Of a DNA stretch of 64,000 nucleotides, positions 27,934 to 37,707 are shown one piece after another. Under the pieces are notes generated by a model. The model was not told where the DNA came from. It searched no databases and saw only the letters and a list, made by a program, of their open reading frames with translations. The stretch's first letter is position 1. Each line of letters begins with the position of its first letter. Origin of the DNA: Xanthomonas codiaei (GTDB taxonomy: Bacteria > Pseudomonadota > Gammaproteobacteria > Xanthomonadales > Xanthomonadaceae); the NCBI RefSeq assembly GCF_002939785.1, contig NZ_MDEC01000021.1:1-64000 (forward strand), in the 5' to 3' direction. The translations under genes and the position numbers were made by a program.

Positions 27934-29343
27934 GTGGAAGCGCTGCTGCTGTCCCGCATCCAGTTCGCCTTCGTCATTTCGTTTCATGTGCTGTTCCCGG
28001 CCTTCACCATCGGGCTGGCGAACTTCCTGGGATTTCTGGAATGGCGGTGGCTGCGCACGCACGATGAGGCCTGGAAGCGGCTGTACTTCTTCTGGCTGCG
28101 GATCTTCGCCGTGTCCTTCGGCATGGGGGTGGTCAGCGGCATCGTGATGGCGTTCCAGTTCGGGGCGAACTGGCCGGAGCTCAGCCGCATCGCCGGCAGC
28201 GTGATCGGACCGCTGTTGAGCTACGAAGTGCTCACCGCGTTCTTCCTGGAAGCCAGCTTCCTGGGCGTGATGCTGTTCGGCTGGGGCCGGGTCTCGGAAC
28301 GGCTGCACTTCTTCGCCACCTGCATGGTGGCGATCGGCACCCTGGTGTCCACCTTCTGGATCCTGTCGTCCAACAGCTGGCTGCATACGCCGCAGGGCTA
28401 CAGCATGGTCGAGGGGATCGTGCGGCCGGTGAGCTGGGCACAGATCGTCTTCAATCCCTCGTTTCCGTATCGCCTGGTCCATATGGCGCTGGGCTCGTTC
28501 ATCACCACCTGCTTCGTGATCGGTGGCGTCGGTGCCTATTACCTGCGCAAGGGCGTGCATGTGGATGCGGCCGGGCGCATGTTGCGGCTGGCGGTAGCCT
28601 TTGCAGCCATCGTGCTGCCGATCCAGATCCTGGTAGGCGACCAGCACGGTTTGAACACACTCCAACATCAGCCGCTCAAGGTGGCGGCGATGGAAGCGCA
28701 TTGGCATGGCGCCGCGGCCGGTACCGGCGTGCCGCTGGTGGTCTTTGCGCTGCCCAATGCCGAGGCCGAGCGCAACGACTACGAGGTGGCCATCCCGCGC
28801 TTGGGCAGCCTGATCCTGACCCACAGCACCGACGGCGACATCACCCCGTTGACCTCGGTGCCGCGCGATCGGCGGCCTCCGGTGGCGCCAGTGTTCTTTG
28901 CATTCCGCATCATGGTCGGCCTGGGCATGGCGATGTTGCTGCTGGCCTGGCTGTCTGCCCTGGCGTGGTGGCGGGGCCGATTGCATGCACGAATGCTGGT
29001 TCTGGCCTGGAATGCCATGCTGCCGGCCGGCTTCATTGCGCTGGTGGCTGGCTGGTTCGTCACCGAGATCGGCCGCCAGCCGTGGGTGATCTACGGCTTG
29101 CTGCGCACGGCCGATGCGGTGGGCCCGCAATCGACGGTGACCGTTGCGGTGTCCCTGCTGGTGTATGTGCTGGGCTATGCCTTCGTGTTCGGCTTCGGCA
29201 TCTGGTATCTGACCAAACTGGTCCGCGCCGGCCCGCAGGCCAGCCGCGATGGGCCGGACGTGGCCGGCGGCGAACATACGCCGGCACGTCCGTTGTCGGC
29301 CGCCGATACTTCCCTGGAACAGGAGAATCCACCATGGAACTGA
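27934..29343 (+). CDS. cydA: Cytochrome bd-type (CIO) ubiquinol oxidase subunit I
   Basis: A 469-residue inner-membrane subunit that oxidises ubiquinol and carries the hemes. The GTG start follows GGGAG and gives MEALLLSRIQFAFVISFHVL. His18 is the expected high-spin heme ligand. A second conserved region reads YRLVHMALGSFITT. The quinol-site block contains GDQHGLNTLQHQP and KVAAMEAHW. The periplasmic Q-loop is short, as in cyanide-insensitive (CioA) oxidases. It overlaps the start of cydB by ten bases. Because cydB is frameshifted, the complex may not be assembled in this strain. Confidence 0.94.
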   Translation: MEALLLSRIQFAFVISFHVLFPAFTIGLANFLGFLEWRWLRTHDEAWKRLYFFWLRIFAVSFGMGVVSGIVMAFQFGANWPELSRIAGSVIGPLLSYEVLTAFFLEASFLGVMLFGWGRVSERLHFFATCMVAIGTLVSTFWILSSNSWLHTPQGYSMVEGIVRPVSWAQIVFNPSFPYRLVHMALGSFITTCFVIGGVGAYYLRKGVHVDAAGRMLRLAVAFAAIVLPIQILVGDQHGLNTLQHQPLKVAAMEAHWHGAAAGTGVPLVVFALPNAEAERNDYEVAIPRLGSLILTHSTDGDITPLTSVPRDRRPPVAPVFFAFRIMVGLGMAMLLLAWLSALAWWRGRLHARMLVLAWNAMLPAGFIALVAGWFVTEIGRQPWVIYGLLRTADAVGPQSTVTVAVSLLVYVLGYAFVFGFGIWYLTKLVRAGPQASRDGPDVAGGEHTPARPLSAADTSLEQENPPWN

Positions 29344-30357
29344 GCTACTGGTTGCCGGTGGTGTGGTTCGGGGTGATCGGCTTCGGCGTGCTGATGTACG
29401 TGGTGCTGGATGGCTTCGTGCTTGGGCTGGGCATGCTGGCGCCGTTTGCCCGCGACGAGCAGGAAGTGGACCTGATGATGAACACGGCCGCGCCGATCTG
29501 GGACGGCAACGAGACCTGGCTGGTACTTGGCGGCGCAGGCCTGTTCGCCGCCTTCCCGGCCGCCTATGCGGTGATCCTGTCGGGGCTGTACTTGCCGGTG
29601 TTGCTGATGGTGATGGCGCTGGTGTTTCGCGGCGTGGCGTTCGAATTCCGCTTCAAGGCGCATCGGTCGCGGCGGCTGTGGACGCTTTCCTTCATCGGCG
29701 GGTCGATCCTGACCGCATTCGCGCAAGGCATCATCCTGGGCGCCCTGGTGGAAGGAATGCCGCTGGACAATGGCCGCTATACCGGTGGCGTGTTCGGCTG
29801 GTTCAGCCCGTTCACCATCCTTACCGGTGCGGCGCTGGTATTCGGCTATGCGTTGCTTGGCAGCACCTGGTTGATCCTCAAGACCGACGGCCGCACCCAT
29901 GCGCTGGCGCGGCAGCTGACCAAGCCGCTGGTTGGCGTGGTGGTGACCTTCCTTGTCCTGGTCAGCGCCTGGTTGCCGTTTCTGAGCTCGCACGTGATGG
30001 CACGCTGGTTCGAGCACGGCAACTTCTGGTGGCTGTCGCCGATACCGCTGATCACCGCCGCGGTGGCCCTTGCATTGTGGCGCAGCAGCGATCGCTCGCG
30101 CAGCGACGCCTCGCCGTTTCTTGTTGACGTTGGCGATCTTCGTGCTGGGCTTCATCGGCCTGGTCCTGGGCATGTGGCCGTATCTGGTGCCACCGAGCTT
30201 CACGATCTGGCAGGCCGCTTCGCCGCCTTCATCGCAAGTCTTCCCGATGGTGGGGCTGATCGTGTTGTTGCCGCTGGTGCTCGGTTACACCGTCTGGTCG
30301 TACCGCGTGTTCCGCGGCAAGATCGCCGCCGACGTCGGGTACCACCAGCATCATTGA
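29334..30357 (+). pseudogene. cydB: Cytochrome bd-type oxidase subunit II, frameshifted
   Basis: The first frame starts at ATG 29334 (MELSYWLPVVWFGVIGFGVL) and shows the family motif WDGNETWLV and seven or so helices, up to SDASPFL. There it leaves the family and continues as Arg/Pro-rich sequence. The correct ending, LLTLAIFVLGFIGLVLG to the stop at 30357, is found in the next frame. One extra base in TTTCTTG at about 30117-30123 explains the shift. Removing it restores 340 residues, the normal length. The last helices are therefore lost unless this is a sequencing error or a ribosomal frameshift. Overlap with cydA indicates one operon. Confidence 0.88.
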
Positions 30358-30574
30358 ATGCAACCTGCTGCAACCTGCGATGACGGCAATGGCCGGCACT
30401 GCTGCAGGCGGCGGCGGCGTGGACGGCCTGCCTGCAGACAGACACACGGCACTGGCCGAACTAACGCCGATCGCTCAATCGCATGCCCAAGCTCTGCGCA
30501 TGACGTTGTCCCGACCTCTGCAGCTGGAGGAGCGCCCGCATTCGTAGGCTTCCCCTGCGCGTTGGCCGCTCGCC

Positions 30575-30760
30575 TCAGCGTTTCTCGGAGCCATCCGGCC
30601 GTTCGTAGTCGTTCTCTGGATCGGCCTTGTTGACGTCGCGGTCCTCGTCGGGCATGTCGTGCACCTTCCAGTCGGCGCGTTCGTTGCGCTGCTCCTGCGG
30701 AATGAACGGCTTGTCCTGGTCAGATTCGGGACCCCATGGCTTCTTCGGTTCGCTTCCCAT
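30575..30760 (-). CDS. Small hydrophilic protein
   Basis: A 61-residue, highly charged protein starting MGSEPKKPWGPESDQDKPF and containing DMPDEDRDVNKADPENDYER. It is likely to be disordered. The ATG follows an AGGAG site. No function is known. It is one of several very short hydrophilic proteins in this stress-related neighbourhood. Confidence 0.72.
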   Translation of the reverse strand: MGSEPKKPWGPESDQDKPFIPQEQRNERADWKVHDMPDEDRDVNKADPENDYERPDGSEKR

Positions 30761-30863
30761 TGCGTTCTCCTGCGCTGTCGATGCTCCACGCTAGGCCGGC
30801 GCGCATTGCACGGCGGTGAACGATGCCGCGCGATGGCGTGAATGCTGCACGCACCGCGATCGC

Positions 30864-31505
30864 TCAACTGCCGGTCTGCGTATGCGGAGCCTGCACCGGC
30901 TTGGACTGCGGCGAGCCCTTCTGCCGCAGCCAGATGGTCAGCACGACCAGCGACAACACCGCCAGAAACTCGCTCTGCCAGTTCTGCATCGATTCGAACC
31001 AGAAGCCGGCATCGGTGACGTGGTCGAGCACGCTGATCGGGGGCAGCCCTTTGTGCAGGCGCTCCAGCAGCTCCAGGCGCCAGCTTCCGATCAGGTGCAG
31101 CACAAAGCTCATCAGGAACAGCGCGCCGAAGGCGATCGCCAGCGAGTGCTCGTAGAGGCGCAACCACCAGCCGCCGGCGCGCACCGGCCAGGGGACCGTG
31201 CCCGGACGAATCCGCTCTTGCTCTTCCCCGGCATCGAGCGGGCGCGACTCTGCCGAACCGGCCTGACGCAGCTTGACCGTCAGCAGTACATACATCCCCA
31301 TTTGCAGGAATTCGCTCTCCCAGTTCTCGAACAGCGCGGACATGAAATGCGGACTATGCAGATACGCTGCCAGGTGCAGCGCAGGCAGCCCCTGCTCGGC
31401 GAGCTCCTGGTTATAGGCATGCAGCCCGGCGTAGATCTGCGCCCCGATCAACAGCAGGGTCAGCGCGAGCAGGCACAACGACAGCCCATTGCGACGCAGG
31501 AACAT
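30864..31505 (-). CDS. DUF6766 family membrane protein
   Basis: A 213-residue protein with four predicted transmembrane helices arranged as two similar halves. Each half ends in a NWESEFLQMG-like motif: FENWESEFLQMGMYVLLTV in the first and MQNWQSEFLAVLSLVVLTI in the second. The internal duplication is plain from these blocks. I chose the ATG for MFLRRNGLSLCLL; the longer frame adds basic, non-membrane sequence. The function is unknown. The gene is divergent from an SDR dehydrogenase. Confidence 0.88.
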   Translation of the reverse strand: MFLRRNGLSLCLLALTLLLIGAQIYAGLHAYNQELAEQGLPALHLAAYLHSPHFMSALFENWESEFLQMGMYVLLTVKLRQAGSAESRPLDAGEEQERIRPGTVPWPVRAGGWWLRLYEHSLAIAFGALFLMSFVLHLIGSWRLELLERLHKGLPPISVLDHVTDAGFWFESMQNWQSEFLAVLSLVVLTIWLRQKGSPQSKPVQAPHTQTGS

Positions 31506-31723
31506 GGCAGGCCCTCCGGACAGGAAGGGCAGTATCGAACGTCGCCGGCGGCGGCCGCATGAAATTCGCAGGTATCGACCGCATGCGCCTCGTGCCTGCG
31601 TGCGGAGAAAGTTGGCCATCTGGCGCGCAGCACACATGCCGGCGACATGACCTAGCCCGGACGTTGACGTATGCATGCGCACACTCGAGCCCATTCCCGC
31701 GCTGCACACCCCAGGAGACGACC

Positions 31724-32590
31724 ATGCCCTTACCCAACTACCCGCGCCCGCCCTTCAAGCCGCAACAGCAAAGCTTCCCCGGCAAAACCGAACGCATGGA
31801 CCCGCGCCCGGACCACGGCGAGGACAGCTATGTCGGGCATGGCCAGTTGAAGGGCAAGCGTGCATTGATCACCGGCGGCGACAGCGGCATCGGTGCGGCC
31901 GTGGCGATCGCGTACGCACGCGAGGGCGCGGACGTGGCCATCGCCTACCTTCCTGCCGAGCAGGAGGACGCCGCCAAGATTGGCGCACTGATCGAGAAGG
32001 CTGGCGTCAAGGCGCTGCTGGTGGGCTGCGACATCAGCGACGAGCATCAGGCCCAGTCGCTGATCGATCAGGTGCAAGCTGCCTTTGGCGGCCTCGACAT
32101 CCTGGTCAACAACGCTGCTTACCAGGCTTATTATCAGAGCTTTGAGGACATCACGCTGGACGAGTGGCGCAAGACCTTCGACACCAATGTCCACGCAGCC
32201 TTCAACCTGGTGCGGTTATCGGTGCCGCTGATGACCGATGGCGGCTCCATCATCAACACCGCGTCGGTGCAGTCCAAGAAACCGACGCCGAATATCCTGC
32301 CTTATGCGGCCACCAAGGGGGCACTGGCCAACCTGACCATCGGCCTGGCCGGTGTGCTGGCCGACAAGCACATCCGGGTCAACGCGGTGCTGCCCGGCCC
32401 GATCTGGACGCCCTTCATTCCGGCGGGCATGGACGAAGAGTCGGTACAGAACTTCGGTGCGCAGACCCCGATGGGACGTCCGGGCCAGCCGGTGGAACTG
32501 GCGTCGGCCTACGTCATGTTGGCAGCCGATACCGCCAGCTATACCTCCGGAACCTTGCTGACCGTTGCCGGCGGCGCAGTGACGTTGTAG
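31724..32590 (+). CDS. SDR family oxidoreductase
   Basis: A 288-residue short-chain dehydrogenase with the extended N-terminus found in stress-associated YhdF/GsiB-neighbour types (PRPPFKPQQQSFPGKTERM). The cofactor motif is ITGGDSGIG near residue 52. NNAAYQ follows, and then catalytic Ser and the YAATK motif (Tyr and Lys of the active site) around 196-200. The ATG follows AGGAGAC. It is probably NAD(P)-dependent; the substrate is unknown. Similar enzymes accompany catalase and general-stress genes. Confidence 0.93.
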   Translation: MPLPNYPRPPFKPQQQSFPGKTERMDPRPDHGEDSYVGHGQLKGKRALITGGDSGIGAAVAIAYAREGADVAIAYLPAEQEDAAKIGALIEKAGVKALLVGCDISDEHQAQSLIDQVQAAFGGLDILVNNAAYQAYYQSFEDITLDEWRKTFDTNVHAAFNLVRLSVPLMTDGGSIINTASVQSKKPTPNILPYAATKGALANLTIGLAGVLADKHIRVNAVLPGPIWTPFIPAGMDEESVQNFGAQTPMGRPGQPVELASAYVMLAADTASYTSGTLLTVAGGAVTL

Positions 32591-32617
32591 GTCGCGTCCA
32601 ACGCGCATCGCATCGAC

Positions 32618-32651
32618 AAGGCCCGCTTCGCCTTCAGGCGCAGCGGGCCTT
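32618..32651 (+). terminator. Rho-independent terminator after the SDR gene
   Basis: A 10-base stem (AAGGCCCGCT with AGCGGGCCTT) has a 14-base loop that itself folds, and is followed by TGCATTTTC. It lies 28 bases past the stop codon and between convergent genes. Confidence 0.8.
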
Positions 32652-32828
32652 TGCATTTTCCGATGCGACGCGTTTCATCCACGCATCGCCTGGACCGGGT
32701 CACCTGGACAAACAGTGCAAGATGGACGGCGATTGGTGAAAGCGAATCGCCAACGCTGCGGGAGGGGCGGTCGGTACGATCGCCCCATCCCACCCGAGCT
32801 CTCTCGACGACCTGGATGCTGCAGCTGA

Positions 32829-33458
32829 TCAATGCGGCTGGGTTTGCTTTGCGCGCAGTGCCTTGGCGTGCTCCAGATGTTCGGCAATGGTGCCGCGCAT
32901 GCGCTGCAGCTCCTTGCCGAGATCGCTGGAGCCGGGTTCGCTGCTGAGCTGCGTATCCAGCAGGGACAGCGCGCGCTCGTGGCTGGCGACGCTGGTCTGC
33001 AGATACTGGGTCTGGAATGCCTGACCATGCAGCTGTTCGAGCTGTTTGCGCGTGCCTTCCGAACGTGCTGCCGCAGCCTGGGCCTGTGTGCCAGCGCGAT
33101 CGGGCGCGAATCGGCTGAGGTCGGTCAATGCCGCGCTGTGCGCCTCATCCATTTTGCGGGCGAATTCCAGCAGCGGCCCATCCACGCCCTTGCCTACCGC
33201 CAATTGGGCCAGGGTGCGTTCCTGCTCGTTGAAGATCGACAGCGCACCGAGTGCCTGCTGACGGTCGCTGCCCGCACCACCGGTGGTACGCAGCGGGTCG
33301 CCATGCGGCGGCGTGGTGCCACGGGCAGTGACGGCCTGACGATCCTGCAGGACAGCCTGGGTGTCAGGCACCTGGCTAGTCTGCTCCTGACGACGCTGCC
33401 ACGCTTTATAAGCCACGTAGCCCACGGCACCTGCAGTCACCATTCTGAGAAGTCCCAT
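32829..33458 (-). CDS. DUF4142 domain protein
   Basis: A 209-residue protein with an N-terminal membrane anchor (LLRMVTAGAVGYVAYKAW) and a DUF4142 four-helix region at about 65-205. The helical region includes FNEQERTLAQLAVGKG and FARKMDEAHSAALTDLSRF. This ferritin-like family is often found with stress genes. I chose the ATG for MGLLRMVTAG. It is oriented away from the alcohol dehydrogenase, and its 5' end carries an AGGAGAC site. Confidence 0.88.
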   Translation of the reverse strand: MGLLRMVTAGAVGYVAYKAWQRRQEQTSQVPDTQAVLQDRQAVTARGTTPPHGDPLRTTGGAGSDRQQALGALSIFNEQERTLAQLAVGKGVDGPLLEFARKMDEAHSAALTDLSRFAPDRAGTQAQAAAARSEGTRKQLEQLHGQAFQTQYLQTSVASHERALSLLDTQLSSEPGSSDLGKELQRMRGTIAEHLEHAKALRAKQTQPH

Positions 33459-33705
33459 CGTTGTCTCCTGTCTGATCGCCCCGAGGCGTCGAATGTGAGT
33501 GGTTGGAAGTGCGTTGCCGGCAACAGCGACGCGTCCTGCGAGGGTGCGAGTGCAAGAGTTATCCAGACGTGACCTGGACATCAACGCTGCGTCGCTACGG
33601 CCACCGTGTGCACATCGCACGCACGCCGCCCATCGCTCGGCTTAACGCATAGCTGCGAACACTGCCTGACATCGCCGTGACTGCAACGGCTTCTCGGAGT
33701 TCGCC

Positions 33706-34869
33706 ATGCTTGCCCTCAACTACCACGGCTCACGCGACGTACGGGTCGAGACCGTCCCCGACCCGGTGTTGGTCGAACGTGACGATTTGATCCTGCGCGT
33801 GACTGCCACCGCCATCTGCGGTTCGGACCTGCATCTGTATCGCGGCAAGATTCCGGATCTACGGCAAGGCGATATTCTCGGCCACGAGTTCATGGGCATC
33901 GTCGAAGACGTCGGCCCGGATGTCACCGCGGTCAAGCGTGGCGACCGTGTAGTGATTCCGTTCGTGGTGGCGTGCGGACAATGCTTCCATTGCATGCTGC
34001 AGGAGTTCTCTGCCTGCGAAACCACCAACACCGGCAAGGGCGCTGCGTTGAACCACAAGGACATCCGCCCGCCCGCAGCCCTGTTCGGCTTCAGTCACCT
34101 GTACGGCGGCCTCTCCGGCGGCCAGGCAGAGTACGTCCGCGTTCCCAAGGCCAATGTCGGGCCATTGGTGGTGCCCGACGCGCTACACGATGAGCAGGTG
34201 CTGTTCCTGTCGGACATTTTGCCGACCGGATATCAGGCGGTGATCGATGGCGGCGTCAAGCAGGGGTCGACGGTGGCTATCTTTGGCGCGGGACCGGTCG
34301 GCCTGATGGCCGCGGCGTGCTGCAGGATGCTGGGTGCCGAGCGCATCTTCATGGTTGATCGCCACGCGTATCGGCTGGACTTCGCGTCCAAGGCATACGG
34401 CGTCATCCCCATCAACTTCGACGAGATCGACGATCCGGCAGACGTGATCGTTTCGCAGACCGACGGCCGCGGCGTGGATGTCAGTATCGAGGCGGTCGGA
34501 TTCGAAGCCGAGGGCAGCACGATCGAAACTGCGCTGACCAACCTGAAGCTGGAAGGCAGCAGCGGCGTGGCCATTCGCCAGTGCATCGCGGCCACCCGCC
34601 GCTGTGGCGTGGTCAGCGTGCCGGGCGTCTATGCAGGCTTCATCCATGCCTTCATGTTTGGCGATGCGTTCGACAAGGGCCTGAGCTTCAAGATGGGTCA
34701 GACCCACGTGCAGAAGCACATGCCGTATCTGCTTGAGCGTATCGGCAATGGAGAACTCAAGCCCAGTGCCATCATTTCGCACCGCATGTCGTTGTCCGAC
34801 GCAGCGCGCGGCTACGACATTTTCGACAAGAAGCAGGACGATTGCCGCAAGGTGGTGCTGACGCCGTAA
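33706..34869 (+). CDS. Zinc-dependent alcohol dehydrogenase family protein
   Basis: A 387-residue medium-chain dehydrogenase, close to the glutathione-independent formaldehyde dehydrogenase subgroup. Catalytic zinc ligands are Cys in [12 protein letters not shown] (about residue 38) and the His-Glu of [12 protein letters not shown] (about 62-63). The structural zinc cysteines are in [15 protein letters not shown]. The NAD-binding turn is in [13 protein letters not shown]. Start ATG with GGAG upstream. It would oxidise alcohols or aldehydes, consistent with the SDR and stress proteins around it. Confidence 0.94.
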   Translation: MLALNYHGSRDVRVETVPDPVLVERDDLILRVTATAICGSDLHLYRGKIPDLRQGDILGHEFMGIVEDVGPDVTAVKRGDRVVIPFVVACGQCFHCMLQEFSACETTNTGKGAALNHKDIRPPAALFGFSHLYGGLSGGQAEYVRVPKANVGPLVVPDALHDEQVLFLSDILPTGYQAVIDGGVKQGSTVAIFGAGPVGLMAAACCRMLGAERIFMVDRHAYRLDFASKAYGVIPINFDEIDDPADVIVSQTDGRGVDVSIEAVGFEAEGSTIETALTNLKLEGSSGVAIRQCIAATRRCGVVSVPGVYAGFIHAFMFGDAFDKGLSFKMGQTHVQKHMPYLLERIGNGELKPSAIISHRMSLSDAARGYDIFDKKQDDCRKVVLTP

Positions 34870-34876
34870 GGCCCTG

Positions 34877-34919
34877 CGCTACTGCATCGCGCGCGGGAGC
34901 TGGCGTCGATGCAGTAGCG
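34877..34919 (+). terminator. Hairpin terminator after the alcohol dehydrogenase
   Basis: A perfect 13-base inverted repeat (CGCTACTGCATCG with CGATGCAGTAGCG) with a 17-base loop starts 8 bases past the stop codon. Confidence 0.7.
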
Positions 34920-35080
34920 GCCATGATGTGTCCTGGCCTGTTGGGCTCCAATCTTACGCAGTTGCCGACCGTAAGAAGCCCTCCCGCTGCGGCGGCGAGA
35001 TGCAGGCGGGCATTGCCGCCGCCCGCTGCCCCGCAACAGTCATCGGCGCATGCACGATCTCGCTGTACGCATTCCCATCG

Positions 35081-35269
<189 letters not shown>

Positions 35270-35560
35270 TCACAGGCTACGGCGCAGAAGCGACGGCAGA
35301 GGTGAATCCTACCTTCGCATCGATACGACAAAGCCAACGCATACAGGCGGGCGCTTCAACGGTTGCCTGCCGATCGCCGGTTCACCGCGTGCCGCGCTTT
35401 TTGCTGATTGCGCGCCGGTCAGCTCTTGATGATCCGCCACGCACGCGCTACGGCGATCACCTTCGACGAACCTGCGCATCGTGCTGACGCAAGGGCAAAT
35501 GCGACGCGGCTGCACGCCTGGGCACCAGCGCCGCTTCACATCGCGACGCATCCGAGGTGT

Positions 35561-35917
35561 ATGGTGCAAAGGCACCCCGGGCCCCGGCGTGCCCTCCCTC
35601 TACCTGGCCTTCCCATCAAGACTCTCTGCGAACGCTGCGATGCCGTCTGTTGCCGGCTCACCGTCATGGTCGATCCATCCGACCGCATCCCACACCATCT
35701 GACCAGCGTGACGCCGGAGGGCTGGCACGTGATGGCGCGCGACGAGGAAGGCTGGTGCGTGGCCATCGATGCGGCACGCATGTGTTGTTCGATCTACGAC
35801 ACGCGCCCGGCAATCTGCCGGCGTTTCGTCATGTCCGGCCCCTATTGCCGCGACGTGCGTGCCACCTACGACGATCAACGCCGGCGGGGCATTCCCTTGA
35901 CGCTGTACAACGCATGA
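35561..35917 (+). CDS. YkgJ-family cysteine cluster protein
   Basis: A 118-residue protein with the metal-binding cysteine pattern of the YkgJ/UPF0153 family: CERCDAVCC near the N-terminus, then WCVAID, MCCSIYDTRPAICRRF and YCRDV. It probably binds zinc or an iron-sulfur cluster. The ATG at 35561 is preceded by GAGG, but family similarity begins about 20 codons later (KTLCERC), so the start is uncertain. A second small gene follows nine bases after the stop, suggesting co-transcription. Confidence 0.82.
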   Translation: MVQRHPGPRRALPLPGLPIKTLCERCDAVCCRLTVMVDPSDRIPHHLTSVTPEGWHVMARDEEGWCVAIDAARMCCSIYDTRPAICRRFVMSGPYCRDVRATYDDQRRRGIPLTLYNA

Positions 35918-35926
35918 GGTTTCGCG

Positions 35927-36145
35927 ATGAATAACTCCCGCCGCCAGTCGATGACCGTGAGCAACCAGCCAGGCAAGCCGCGCCTGTCCGAACAGCGCCT
36001 GGCCGCCGACCTCGAAGCGTTTCAGCAATCCGGCGGTGCGATCGAACGCCTGGGCGATACGCCGTTGCGCCGCGACAAAAAGCGCGGCGCCAGCGAAGGC
36101 GTTGCCACCGCGGTGGCCGCAAAACCCGCCGCCGCCACCGAGTAA
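35927..36145 (+). CDS. Small basic hypothetical protein
   Basis: A 72-residue hydrophilic protein starting MNNSRRQSMTVSNQPGKPRL, with a helical middle (SEQRLAADLEAFQQSGGAIE) and an Ala/Lys-rich end. It lies nine bases after the YkgJ-type gene and uses GAGG overlapping that gene's stop as its ribosome site, so it is probably in the same operon. Function unknown. Confidence 0.7.
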   Translation: MNNSRRQSMTVSNQPGKPRLSEQRLAADLEAFQQSGGAIERLGDTPLRRDKKRGASEGVATAVAAKPAAATE

Positions 36146-36271
36146 GACGCCAGCCACCCACATCTGCGCTGCAGCGACGTGGTAGCCATGCGTTGGCGAG
36201 CGTGCGGCTTGCCTACGCGCTGCAGCTGGCGCCGCCAGCAGCGACACGCCAGGGGACGTGCGCAACGCCAG

Positions 36272-36484
36272 TTACAGCAGTTGTGCGCGATCGATCGCGC
36301 CTAGCCGTTGCGCCAGTGAGGCCATCTCGTTGGCCAGGTGGATCATGTTGCCGCCGGCCTGCGCCGCGATGCCCATGATGCGTTGATACGCGTCCCAGAA
36401 GTCCGGTCCACGGCCATAGGCCTCGTGGAATCCTTGCAGCTCCAAGACCAGCAGATCGGACACTTGCATGTCGGAGTGGTCCAT
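36272..36484 (-). CDS. Small helical hypothetical protein
   Basis: A 70-residue protein starting MDHSDMQVSDLLVLELQGFH, containing YGRGPDFWDAYQRIMGIAAQ and ending LGAIDRAQLL. It looks like a short amphipathic helical protein. I chose the ATG with GAGG eight bases upstream, in preference to one seven codons earlier. Function unknown. Confidence 0.65.
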   Translation of the reverse strand: MDHSDMQVSDLLVLELQGFHEAYGRGPDFWDAYQRIMGIAAQAGGNMIHLANEMASLAQRLGAIDRAQLL

Positions 36485-36959
36485 TGTGTTACCTCGATGG
36501 GGCATTCCCCGGCCCGCGGCTTATACTCGTTCAGCTTACAAAACCGCGGCAGTCGTGCGACAGCTCCGGCAAACCTGAATTGGTTAGAGAGTGCGTAGAC
36601 GAGCAGGCGTCAATAGGCATGCGCTTCCCATCGGCGGCTTCGGAGGCGCCACCCCAGGCGGTGCCGGCCTTGCAAAGCCAGCCCGGCACCGCCCCGACCA
36701 GCCCGCTGCGCTCAGGCGTTGCGACTGCCACGGCGCCACCGCGGTGCAGCCGCTGACCTGGCCCCCCCCCCCGACTCGCAGCGCGATTCACATGTCCCGC
36801 CCTGCACATCCGTCCCTGCCAAGCCGCAAAGACCGCTGCGCCCCCATCAGGCCGCCTGAATGCCGCCAACCTGCGCCGGCGCGACCTGTCCGCAACGGCG
36901 GTGCAAAGCGCCGAACGGCGCACATTCCCGTGTAAAATGCGCGGTCTTTGACCGGAACA
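36485..36959. other. Intergenic region with C11 homopolymer, upstream of the motor-like operon
   Basis: No gene is supported in these 475 bases. An uninterrupted run of eleven C occurs at 36762-36772. The last part, next to the DUF3348 ATG at 36960, must contain the promoter of the four-gene operon; TGTAAAATGC at about 36931 could belong to it. Confidence 0.5.
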
Positions 36960-37697
36960 ATGGCGAAAGCTGCTCCACCGGCGCCCCTCTCGGGCCCGGC
37001 ATTCATTCGCCTGCTGGCACGTCTGAGCGATGTCCGCGTCGCCCAGTCCAACCATGCGCTGGCCGACCGGCTGAGCCAGTGGATCGACTGGACGCGCGCA
37101 GTGGCCGTGTCCAGGGCGCTGGACGGCAGGCTGCCCGACACCGACGACCTGCCTGAGCCACGCCCGCTGGATGCCGACGCCTGCGCGCGCGTGCGGGCGG
37201 AGCTGGCCACCAGCAGCGTGGCCGATCTGGAGGCACTGGTCGCCCGGCTGCGGGCCAGCGCGCGCAATGCTGCCGACTCGCAGGAAACGCCCCCCCCGCC
37301 CGACTACGCCCCGTTCCGGCAGCACTATCTGGCCATGCAACGCGGCATGCGCACCGCCACCGGCGACCTGCGTGGACGGCTACGCGACCTGCTGGCGCTG
37401 GTCTCCAGCGAGATGGCACGGCTGGCCGAAGTGGACGCGGTGATGGAACTGACCTTGAGTCCCCGCGAACAGACCTTGTTGAACACCGTGCCGGGCCTGC
37501 TCGGGACGCATTTCGAACGCTTGCGCGACGCCGCGCTTGCGTCTGGCTCGCCAGCCGATAGCGAGGCCGCGCCGCGCGCGGTGTCCGATGGCTGGCTGGA
37601 TATCTTCCGCAAGGACATGCAGAGCGTGTTGCTCGCCGAACTGGATGTTCGTTTTCACCCGATCGAAGGCCTGCTTGCAGCGCTTCGTACCCGCTAA
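36960..37697 (+). CDS. DUF3348 family protein
   Basis: A 245-residue cytoplasmic, mainly helical protein of the DUF3348 family, first gene of a four-gene operon. The conserved start region is GPAFIRLLARLSDVRVAQSN and the middle contains YAPFRQHYLAMQRGMRTATG. A final helical block, WLDIFRKDMQSVLLAELDVRF, precedes the stop. No membrane segment or catalytic motif is visible. The coding sequence contains a run of eight C (37290-37297, encoding part of TPPPPD), which could slip. The DUF802 gene starts ten bases after the stop. A structural or regulatory role with the motor-like pair is inferred from context only. Confidence 0.9.
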   Translation: MAKAAPPAPLSGPAFIRLLARLSDVRVAQSNHALADRLSQWIDWTRAVAVSRALDGRLPDTDDLPEPRPLDADACARVRAELATSSVADLEALVARLRASARNAADSQETPPPPDYAPFRQHYLAMQRGMRTATGDLRGRLRDLLALVSSEMARLAEVDAVMELTLSPREQTLLNTVPGLLGTHFERLRDAALASGSPADSEAAPRAVSDGWLDIFRKDMQSVLLAELDVRFHPIEGLLAALRTR

Positions 37698-37707
37698 CTG
37701 GGACGTC

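Noticed and set aside
28701..30383. A single 560-residue fusion reading through cydA and cydB
   Set aside because: The first part is an out-of-frame reading of cydA and the last part is the wrong frame after the cydB shift; only the middle is real CydB.
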